A DNA stretch of 64,000 nucleotides from NCBI GenBank assembly GCA_025558075.1, contig JAHLKF010000001.1, positions 372,001 to 436,000 of the forward strand, written 5' to 3'. Both the position numbers and the translations under genes were made by a program. The DNA comes from Gaertneriomyces semiglobifer. Lineage: Eukaryota > Chytridiomycota > Chytridiomycetes > Spizellomycetales > Spizellomycetaceae. Within the stretch, counting starts at the first letter, position 1, and every line of letters starts with the position of its first letter. This document shows, piece by piece, positions 55,878-64,000 of the stretch. The notes under the pieces are model-generated. The model had not been told where the DNA came from, did not search any database, and saw nothing but the letters and a program-made list of their open reading frames with translations.

Positions 55878-56065
55878 ATTCAGTCAAGGTTATGGTGGAA
55901 TTGGCAGAGAGGCAGCGACCCAGAACTTGTCTAAGCAATTAGAGTTGGCATCGAGGCGAAAAAGTCCAGAACACTGTCGTGGCATTGGCGTTGTACCCGC
56001 AGCAGAGGTTATTTTTGGACGTACTAGTTACTAGACTCACCACAAATGCCTCGGTCGTTGTCGAG
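55878..56065. repeat. Segmental duplication, left copy
   Basis: GGTGGAATTGGCAGAGAGGC and the following ~170 bp recur at about 58453-58620 with scattered changes, including GGACGTACTAGT and CACAAATGCCTC. With the two kinase copies this shows that a larger unit was duplicated. Confidence 0.75.
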
Positions 56066-56205
56066 GATCTCGGTTGACTACCGGTGTAGGCTTTCTGGCG
56101 TGTATGGAAAATGTTTTGATGGGCGAATCGAGTTCTCGTTGGATTTCACGAGGGGACCTGTTCATCGATTTACCGTCGATGTGTTAGGTCTGCATTGGCA
56201 AGAGA

Positions 56206-57141
56206 TCATCCGACATTTGCGATAGATACATGTACTTGAAAGAACTCTTCGATTTCGAAAACCTCAGCAACAGAAGTTAAGGCGGTGTGTTCCACCACAC
56301 CGTCAGTCCAGGGCCAGTCTTCCCCGTGTGCCTCTCTCCAGTCTTCTCCGGGGTCGCAAGCCGCTATTTGAGCATCAAATGTCAAATCTAGATGCAGGAG
56401 GAGGCTGGGTGATGCAGCTTTACGCAGATCCCGCAGATGGGTGAAAGTGTTCACCAAATCGCTCAAAGTCAGAGAGCCAGGAGTCTCTTCTTTAATATCA
56501 AGAGAGAGGTGTTGCATCTTTGGGTACAGTGAGGGCAGTACCTGGGCCATATGCATCAAGCTGGTCGGGGTAGCGTCATAGTGGAAAAAGCCAGATACCT
56601 CGAGATCCGGTTGCTCGCAAGGATGTTCCACCAGACTCTTCCAGACCGTCGGATCAGACGAGTTGGGAGGACCCCGATAGATTCGCAGTCGTTTGAGCTG
56701 TGTCATAGCGATGACGAGATCCGTGCTTGGGTTGTGTTCCATCTCCAAGACTTGCAGATTCGTGAGCAGGGGAAGCGATTGAACAAACTCAGGCTTATAG
56801 ATCGAACCCTGAACAACCAATTGGAGCAAGTTTTTTGGGACGATATCCCCCAACAGTGCTAGATCAAGTCCCGGATCATTGGACGTCCTGCCCCATGTGC
56901 TAAACGACGGAGTCAGCTTCAAATAACGCAGGTTTTGTAAGATGCTGATCGCCTGATACGGAATGGGTGCACAGAATTGGCCATCGTGGCCGGCACAGAC
57001 CCATAGACATTCGCAGTCAGACGGTATCGGAGGCCAGCTGTCATCCGGATTTGTGAAGCATGCGAATAACGGTGCAGGACGGAAAGCGAATGCGGGAGGC
57101 TCCACCGTGACAGCGTCACCGCAGTCTCCTACAAACGACAT
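56206..57141 (-). CDS. LRR-like protein (F-box/LRR type), uncertain
   Basis: 311 residues from ATG 57141. Leu-rich spacing such as LQNLRYLKLTPS, LLQLVVQG, LTNLQVLEME and MTQLKRLRIYRG fits leucine-rich repeats. No clear F-box is seen, but an upstream exon may be missing: the open frame continues to 57183 without an ATG, and a second open frame lies at 57206-57436. It sits between two copies of a kinase pseudogene, so its expression is doubtful. Confidence 0.5.
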   Translation of the reverse strand: MSFVGDCGDAVTVEPPAFAFRPAPLFACFTNPDDSWPPIPSDCECLWVCAGHDGQFCAPIPYQAISILQNLRYLKLTPSFSTWGRTSNDPGLDLALLGDIVPKNLLQLVVQGSIYKPEFVQSLPLLTNLQVLEMEHNPSTDLVIAMTQLKRLRIYRGPPNSSDPTVWKSLVEHPCEQPDLEVSGFFHYDATPTSLMHMAQVLPSLYPKMQHLSLDIKEETPGSLTLSDLVNTFTHLRDLRKAASPSLLLHLDLTFDAQIAACDPGEDWREAHGEDWPWTDGVVEHTALTSVAEVFEIEEFFQVHVSIANVG

Positions 57142-58085
57142 GGTAAACGAGGGACGATCTTGGTCGAAGTTCTGCTGAATCAAATTGTACCGCGCGACTT
57201 GTTTCTTATCGATTACTCGGTCTGCGGGGATTTTGCCCTGTCATCAAAACTATTTTGTCGTTTGGAATACTCAGAACTCCCTTCTCGAAGCTGATACCAT
57301 AGCGTGAGCCCGTACCCGGATTGACAACCACCAAGGATGGTTCCTGGAGCGTTCTTCCAGGCGCTTTTCGTGGCCGCAACTCTGGGGTAGTGCGTGATAT
57401 TAGAGGATTTGCGTTGGATGCATTAAGACCAGTCAATATTTTCGTTAGATGTCCTCTGTAGAGTAGATTTGAGAAACGCTGTGAAGAGTCATATTTAGAG
57501 GTTAGTGCAATGAAGCTGTAGAGATAGACTTTACGGTCAAGTTGCTTTTGTTTGATCTGCGACTCTCGTGTTCCCTGTGCTCAGTGTACGTCGCTCGTTT
57601 GCCTCCAAACTCGAGCGGGCACCTGCGGTAGCCAGCAGGCCTTGCAACCTTGTCAGCTGTCGGTCCTGCGGATTCACAGAGTCGTGTCATTGCAACTTGC
57701 ACCCACTACTGCTCTGGGATTTTTGGTAGGTTGTTGCAGATAGAGTAGCATCGTTGGGTGCTCCTCTAAACCTGGCGCCACCTCCTGTGCAGACTAGATC
57801 TAGAATCAGCTACATCACTGTTTTGGCATGCTCACACACATTGATCTTGTTGATCTTGGAATTGACGATGGTGAAAGTGACAATGCGAAAAGCGAATGTT
57901 TTTGTGCAATCGAGCTAAGTTTAGTTCTTCAGCGGTTCTTGTACGTACCCAGAACCTTTCTCCTTGGCAGGTTTTTGCAGCAATCTTGCTGGCGACTGGC
58001 CCGCTTTGTACTCGTGTTCCCCTGATACAGATGTGCGCCCCTCCTCCCACTGGCACCACGTCTCTCACTGGAAACGTCAAATATC
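57142..58085. other. Region with no supported gene
   Basis: Contains an open frame at 57206-57436 (minus) that might be an exon of the LRR-like gene. The rest shows no coding pattern. Confidence 0.35.
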
Positions 58086-58440
58086 CTATATCACTGCTGC
58101 CATCACATCCTCATCAACTGCTATTCGCCAGTGGTGGGCGACACAACCCAACGAGAAGACATCACTCTTCCGGCTCGTCAAATTCGAGCTACTTCGCTGT
58201 TCAGGAGAAGAATATTCCAGGGTTCCTGACGCGCAGTGTGCCGTCGTACCGTCGGCACATATTCTCGCTATCCCAAAATCTGCAAAGGTGTTCTTGTTGG
58301 TATTCGGGTCGACCAGAATGTTCGCCGGCTTGATATCATGGTGAATAATTGGAACAGCTTGGGTGTAAAAGCAAGACAAGCCGTGGGCCAACTGTAACAT
58401 CCATTCTAACAATCTCATTGCCTGTTGGGTGTCGTCCAAC
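58086..58440 (-). pseudogene. Protein-kinase fragment, copy 2
   Basis: An open frame reads RLLEWMLQLAHGLSCFYTQA, IIHHDIKPANILVDPN, FADFGIARICADG, GTLEYSSPEQ and SDVFSLGCV, the catalytic loop to subdomain IX of a Ser/Thr kinase. The N-lobe (glycine loop, VAxK) and the C-terminal third are absent. This copy keeps HHD and DFG, unlike copy 1. It is probably a gene fragment. Confidence 0.75.
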
Positions 58441-58452
58441 GCCGCAAACCAT

Positions 58453-58620
58453 GGTTACGGTGGAATTGGCAGAGAGGCAGCGAGCCAGAATTTGTGGAAG
58501 CAAGTACGGTTGGCATTGGGACAGAAAATCTAGAACACTGTTGTGGCGTTGGCGCTGTGACCGCATGGACGTACTAGTCACTAGTTCGCCACAAATGCCT
58601 CAGTCAAAAATAACCATTGT
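58453..58620. repeat. Segmental duplication, right copy
   Basis: Counterpart of 55878-56065, lying beside kinase copy 2 as the left copy lies near kinase copy 1. Confidence 0.75.
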
Positions 58621-58761
58621 CGAGAACTCTGTTGTCTGCTGAGGAACTAGAAAATGTTTCGCGCTTTCCTCAATCTTTTTGCTGGCTGACCCCACAAACA
58701 AATATTTAATTCGCATTACCAGACCAGCCTTATATACAGTACATCAATAAATTAAAAAACA

Positions 58762-60291
58762 ATGGCCCGACTTTGTTCACTTTGTGGGGTCGAGCGAGCT
58801 GTACTCAAGCGTCCTAAAACTGGTCAACAAATATGTCGGCCGTGCTTCTTCCTCGTTTTTGAAACGGAAGTCCACCACACGATCATCGAAAGCAAACTAT
58901 TCCAACGTGGCGACAGAGTGGCCATTGCTGCATCAGGTGGAAAAGGTGACTGATACAGTTCCTTTCGTCTTTGCGCCATGGCCGTCTCTAAAGGGTTCGC
59001 CGTAGATTCCACGGTGCTCGCACATGTAATGACTACCTTGAATGAGCGATATGATTACGGACTGGATCTATTCTTGTTGTCAGTGGATGAAGGCATTACT
59101 GGATATCGGGATGATTCTTTGGAGGTACATGTGTATTTGTTTGAGCTTGCGTGGAGAACATTCATGGCTCACTTTGAACTAGACGGTCAAAAGGAACGAA
59201 CAGCAATACAAGATACCATTAAAGATAGTTTCATATGAAGAACTTTATGGATGGAGTATGGATGCCATTGTGAAAGAAATAGGATTGAAAAATAACTGTA
59301 GGGGTTATCCATGTTCACTGTCAAGCTTCTCGAGGCTTTGTAATCATCATTCTTTATCCAGGCACATTCTGTGGAGTCTTTCGAAGGCAAGCCTTGGATC
59401 GAGGTGCGGCTTTATTAAAAGTGGACCATGTTGTTACCGGCCATAACGCGGATGATATTGCGGAGACTGTATTGATGAACAGTATGTTATCCATGCTTTC
59501 AACCTTTGAAGGTACCACCCATTTACAGTAACTTAACCACGTAACCACAATGTTAGTATTACGAGGCGATTTCTCACGCCTCCAGAGGTGTACAGCGATT
59601 CGAACGGCTACAGATGAAACTATCCCGCGATCGAAACCTTTCAAGTACACATATGAAAAAGAGATTGTCATGTGCGTTCTATGAACAATCCAGGCGGCAG
59701 ATTGACAGCGATTAACTTCCACTTACCCTTCACAGGTATGCTTATTTTAAGAAGTTGGACTACTTTTCAACCGAATGTACATACTCTCCAAATGCCTACC
59801 GCGGCTATGCACGCACCTTTTTGAAGGACCTGGAATCCATACGGCCCAGTGCCATCATGGACATTATACACTCTGGCGAATCGTGGGAATCCAAGGTCGA
59901 GGTGAAAGTGAATCAGCTTGTGGATGGTAAGGATTGACGCCGGATAATGCCAGTGTCCAAATTATATCTGGTTCTAACTATGGAGCATTAGGGAAAATCC
60001 TTGTAGGATCGTGCGAGCGGTGCGGCTACATGTCGAGTCAGAAGTTGTGTAAGGCTTGCGTGCTCTTGGAGGGTTTGAACAAGGGATTGCCCAAGTACGT
60101 TGTCAGATGAAGGTTGCGTTCATTGAATATCATCGTACTAATGGGAAGAACGTTATTTGCAGAGTGGCGATTGGTAACTCCGCAAAATATGTAAGTGTTT
60201 CCGGATTTTATTATGGAAAAGCGCTGCCTTCTTACACCGTGTACGTATACAGCAGAAAACTACTGACGCCGACGTTCCGATCAAGGCGTAA
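58762..60291 (+). CDS. NCS6: Cytoplasmic tRNA 2-thiolation protein 1 (Ctu1/Ncs6)
   Basis: ATP-pyrophosphatase that, with Ncs2 and Urm1, thiolates U34 of tRNA Lys, Glu and Gln. Nine exons (58762-58945, 59006-59124, 59183-59297, 59362-59481, 59557-59671, 59736-59926, 59992-60094, 60163-60190, 60253-60291) give 337 residues. The N-terminal CxxC pairs are CSLC and CRPC. The PP-loop is ASGGKDST, with [27 protein letters not shown], and C-terminal [23 protein letters not shown]. All joints restore family residues. The last two exons are short and less certain. It converges with the RFC subunit, 67 bp away. Confidence 0.93.
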
Positions 60292-60358
60292 TATTGCTGA
60301 TGCTAAACTCAACGTTCACATGCGAGTCATTTGTATCCTTGTATAGTCTGCACGTATA

Positions 60359-61676
60359 TTATATTACGAATAGTGATGGATCCATCGTGAGCCTACATAG
60401 CCGTGCAACTAAGCCGGTCATTTGTACTAGCGTTTGATTGCCTTCAAGAAGCTTCATATGTGTCTGTCCAATTTCCTGCAGCGATCTTCTTTAGCATATG
60501 CACCATTGCCATCTCAATACGACAACCTTACTCTGATATATTCCAGCTTGATATAGTCTTGTAGATCGTACGTTTTCACCACTCTGAACAGCGTTCCGAT
60601 GATATCCAATGCCGAGAATCCTTGTCTCCACAGGCCGCTAACCTTCTCCACCGCCTCGTCTACCTTTCCACCCATACAGTCCTGGATCAAATTCCGAACC
60701 ACCACAGGATGAGGCGAATCGCAGACTTTGAACACATTATCTGCATTGACCAATCCAAATCCTGACCAAGTTGACTGCAGGTTGTTGATGCCTTGCCGCA
60801 TGTCACCCTCTCCGGTGAAGATCACGGCTTCCAATCCATCAGGAGTATATTTCACTTTCTCTGCTTCGCAGATGATTGTTAACCGTTCCAGTACCTGCCG
60901 GTCATTGATGCGAGTGAACCGAAGAATGGCGCACCGCGATTGGATGGGTTCAATGATTTTTGAGGACATGTTACAGGCTAGCGCAAAACGAGTTGTTGAA
61001 GAGTAAATTTCCATCGTACGTCGCAGAGCCTGCTGTGCTCCTGGTGTCATTGAATCCGCCTCATCAAGAATGATGATCTTGTGACGATTGGGCGGTAGCG
61101 TAACTTTCTTTTGCGCAAACATCTTGATCTTGTTACGGACAACATCAATACCACTACCAAACAAAATATAGCGTTCAGACCAGATTAATGCCAATGTCAT
61201 CTCGATGATGTTAGCTTCGCAACCCTACCGGTCGTCTGATGCATTTAGTTCCATGACAGCGTCTTTGTAAGCGTCTCCCAGCAGTTCCCGCGCTAGGCAA
61301 AGTATAGATGTCGTTTTTCCAGTACCAGGTGGGCCCTAGCAGGCGAATTCAACGTTGTCGATGAGTTCTCCATGGTCTCATAGTTGCCTTTACAGGCCCA
61401 GACATACCGATATAATAATATTAGGCATGTTGCCTTCTTGGGCGATGACTTGTAATCTGGACACCGTCTCTTCGTTTCCAACAATTTCACGAACGAGTTT
61501 CGGCCTGTACTTTTCGACCCTACATAAGCGGAGAATGGTGTATGAGCTAGTGCCACAAATGCACGCTGGTCGGAAGACGCATCGACGAACCATGGCAATT
61601 CGTAATCGTCAACGTTTCCTTTCAGAGTTGACGGTCCTGATGCATCTCCTGCAAGCATAGCTTCGCTCATGGTCAT
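60359..61676 (-). CDS. RFC4: Replication factor C small subunit (yeast Rfc4 / human RFC2)
   Basis: AAA+ clamp-loader subunit that opens PCNA at primer-template junctions. Exons 61676-61591, 61519-61408, 61335-61229, 61153-60532 and 60475-60359 give 347 residues. [18 protein letters not shown] begins the core. Walker A is GPPGTGKTT, Walker B is [13 protein letters not shown] is [10 protein letters not shown], and [20 protein letters not shown] is the RFC2/Rfc4 hallmark. The C-terminal collar ends GLVARLC plus a short tail. Its start is 190 bp from the divergent MGM101 start. Confidence 0.95.
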
Positions 61677-61866
61677 TCTCAGCGTTCGTCCTTTCGTTTA
61701 TTACTACTGTGAACAGTGCTTCCGTTCCACCCAGAAGTTCGAAGCTGAGGCGATCTGGCGAATGAGTCTTTATCGATTACATAGGAGAACTTGGGAATTT
61801 GAGACTAGCGAGACTCGCATTCGGTTTGCACTTCTACTACAAAGAACACCCAGGCACATTCAAAAG

Positions 61867-62859
61867 ATGTCTGTGAGAAGAGTGCTCGGCATTGCAGGGC
61901 GGTATTGCCCGAGCGTTAAGCTGACTACTCGTCAACCACGCCGGTTTCATCTCCGTTTATACAATGTGGGTTGAAGTCTCAGATGAGTCATCTCTTTACT
62001 ATCTGACGCTAAAGTGTTCCTAGACAAATGCAAGTGCCGAAGGGTTCTTGGAGTCCCCTCAAGCAACAGAGAGATTTGCGTTCAAGGATGAGGAGAATTA
62101 TGCCGAGCTTCGAAGCCTGGACAGTATAGACGCCAACCGGGATATCGCATTTCAGCCTTTTCCGGATTCAGCGCGGGAAGTGCTCGGAAAAGAATTGAAC
62201 GTCGCGGATGTGGAGATCAAGCCTGGTATGCAAGAATTGACTGCTAGCATTATGCGCGCGAAGGTATCTGTACGTGCCGTGACCAACTCCCATTTGTAGA
62301 TGGTCAACCATATCTGCCGGAAATCAAATATAGAAGAGTCCTCAACGCGGCTTTCGGTCCCGGTGGTTGGGGCATGATTCCTCGCACTCCACACACTCTA
62401 GCCCATAAGACACTCTCTCGGGAGTACGCGCTGTATGCGCTAGGCCGGTATGTTTCGTCTGCAAGAGGTTCTCAACAGCTGCACGGCAACGATTTGCCTA
62501 CGGCATCAGAGGGCGTAAAATCAAACGCTTTAATGAGATGCTGTAAGGATTTGGGTATAGCGAGTGAGCTATGGGATCCGATCTGGGTGGATAGGTTTCG
62601 AAAGGAGTATTGTTGTGAGGTTTGGGTGACCTACCGAAATGACAGGAAACGAGTCTGGCGGCGAATGGATCGCACTTTGGAATGGCCGTATAAGGAAGAA
62701 GGAGTTGTAGAGAGAGAACAGGTGACCCAAGTGAACAGCAGCACTGCTGCGAGTCCTGGTCCCGGTGCTCCGCAGAGATGGACACGGCAGAGTGCCCCAT
62801 CCAATACCAGCACGTCGAGGTATGGTAGCGCAACTTCCGCTAAAAAGTGGAGTCGGTAG
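61867..62859 (+). CDS. MGM101: Mgm101, mitochondrial recombination protein
   Basis: Rad52-like single-strand annealing protein for mitochondrial DNA. Exons 61867-61965, 62024-62225 and 62300-62859 give 286 residues. The Arg-rich N-terminus (MSVRRVLGIAGRYCPS) is a likely presequence. DVEIKPDGQPYLPEIKYRRVLN, FGPGGWGMIPR and TEGVKSNALMRCCKDLGIASELWD-type blocks are diagnostic, although the first residue of TEG is Ser here. A basic Ser/Gly-rich tail extends beyond the yeast length. Confidence 0.94.
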
Positions 62860-62923
62860 TGTAGCATTGTGAGATTATCGCGACCTATTTCAGCTAGAAC
62901 GGCGGCAACTGTAAGCCAATCTC

Positions 62924-63964
62924 CTATAGCAAGTCTACATGCTCTCTCGTCACAATCTCCTTTTGTTTACACTGCTCCAACTGCATGGCTACCCAATTTG
63001 AATCCGTTAGCAAACTGAGATCCTCAGATGTTCCACGTTGGATTTCCCAAGGTTTTGGTTTCGGAAGTTTCTACAGACCGCGTTTCTCAGAATTCAGAGT
63101 GGGATACTCCACAAAACGCATTGGCAGCTTTCAAGTAACGTACCGCGCGAACATCTGAGTATGGTGCTTCACGATTGGTGAACTCTCGTACAAGTTTAGA
63201 TGTGCCAAATTGATGATATAGTCTCGTGTCATGAATTCGAAAGAGAACCTGATCAACTCTCAGAAAGAATCGTAGTAGCACCAAGAAGCAACTTGGCATG
63301 ACCCTCTAAGGGAGCATAAATCAGCCACGGGTGTGCAACAGCGTGAAAGATAGACTGACGTACAATTCTCAACGTCAAGAGAGCAGTACCGTTGTCCGCC
63401 AACTCGTCCTCAAATAGCACCACCTCATCCCAGAACAATATTTGTTCCCGTGTCTTGAGTCTATCGTAATCGACTTCACCGCCCTCTTTCCACTCAGGCC
63501 CTTCGCTATCACCCTTGTATTCTGTGCTGTATGTCCAATCAAATGGCTTGATCGTGGAGTATTTTTCAGTCTTCTCCGTCCAATGATGGGCATGAGATAC
63601 TTGAATTGACGGCGTCGAAGCATTGACTAGTTTGAGAGCAGATACAGCCGAAAAGGAAACCTTTAGTGGCGGCCGCGATAGTGTGAGGGTGTTGTTACCG
63701 AAGAGCATCTCCGGCAGCGGTATGGGCAGGATCTCCGATGCTCTGGTAAGTAGGCAGTGGTTCGGTCAAAGCTGAGTATATGCATAACTTTCATAGCCCT
63801 AAGAGCCGATGAGCCAAGAACCAGCGGGTATTGGACACTCACGCATCGAGCTCGGCCGAGTTCAAGATTGGTGCTTTCCGAGTTGTGATCGTCCATCCAT
63901 GCACTTCAATTCCCTTCGACCCTCCCTCGGATATGAGGCGATGTTCTGGGACCGTCTCTGCCAT
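62924..63964 (-). CDS. TIP41: Tip41-like regulator of PP2A/TOR signalling
   Basis: Exons 63964-63843, 63742-63364, 63305-63144 and 63070-62924 give 269 residues. GIEVHGWTITTRKAPILNSAELDA, PLPEMLFGNN, IKPFDWTYSTEYKG, FWDEVVLFEDELADNG and MPSCFLVLLRFFLRVD are the TIP41 blocks. Tip41 binds Tap42/PP2A-type phosphatases and acts in nutrient signalling. The first intron (63743-63842) uses the acceptor that completes an Ala codon. The gene is complete within the window, 36 bp from its end. Confidence 0.95.
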
Positions 63965-64000
63965 CCTTTTTGCATTCACCAGCAATGCCTTCGTCCGCAA

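Overview
The window is nuclear DNA of a fungus. Almost every recognisable gene is cut by short GT-AG introns (about 50-115 nt, usually 55-75, often with CTAAC or CTGAC before the acceptor). The set includes fungal or opisthokont markers: Mak16, Nop15/NIFK, Vam7, Mgm101, Hym1/Mo25, a yapsin-like GPI protease and a wax-synthase-type MBOAT. HAUS4 (augmin), TspO and TRAPPC2 together with dense short introns suggest an early-diverging, chytrid-like lineage rather than a yeast. That placement is inference and no species is claimed. Exon boundaries below were worked out by hand from reading frame, splice sites and family conservation.

Layout. 0-5.9 kb: ribosomal protein eL37, TRAPPC2/sedlin, a LIM-domain protein related to Lrg1, proteasome beta-4 and an orphan gene. 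5.9-8.1 kb: small inverted-repeat (MITE-like) elements and an intronless bacterial-looking TIM-barrel glycosidase-like gene. 8.3-18.7 kb: four 60S ribosome-assembly factors (Pescadillo, eIF6/Tif6, Nop15, Mak16) with HAUS4 and a Vam7-like PX-SNARE between them. 18.8-30.4 kb: a CDK-like kinase, cysteinyl-tRNA synthetase, threonine synthase, a wax-synthase-like acyltransferase and a GPI-anchored aspartic protease. 30.4-32.3 kb: another repeat copy and a broken ankyrin-repeat gene. 33-36.6 kb: a 14-TM MFS transporter tail-to-tail with a medium-chain oxidoreductase. 37.5-39.8 kb: Mo25 and mitochondrial bL28. 40.2-43.8 kb: an expressed-looking RhoGAP gene with a ten-copy 26-residue repeat, followed by its truncated paralogue. 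45.4-53.3 kb: TspO, a protein with three dsRBD-like modules, a Pex26-like tail-anchored protein, an HNH_2 protein and ribosomal protein uL16. 54.6-58.7 kb: a decayed, locally duplicated stretch with two protein-kinase pseudogenes and an LRR-like ORF. 58.7-64 kb: Ctu1/Ncs6, an RFC small subunit, Mgm101 and Tip41, packed 60-200 bp apart.

Themes. Housekeeping genes sit close together, often as divergent or convergent pairs. Accessory stretches (5.9-7 kb, 30.4-33 kb, 40-45 kb, 53-58.7 kb) carry repeats, tandem coding repeats and pseudogenes. The most unusual signals are two places where a conserved protein can only be restored by a micro-exon: 2 nt in eL37 (very well supported) and, less surely, 1 nt in cysteinyl-tRNA synthetase. 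Others are a 783-bp in-frame open extension upstream of Pescadillo, a 28-nt near-perfect hairpin over the stop codon of the HNH_2 gene, and inverted-repeat elements shared between 6 kb and 30.5 kb.
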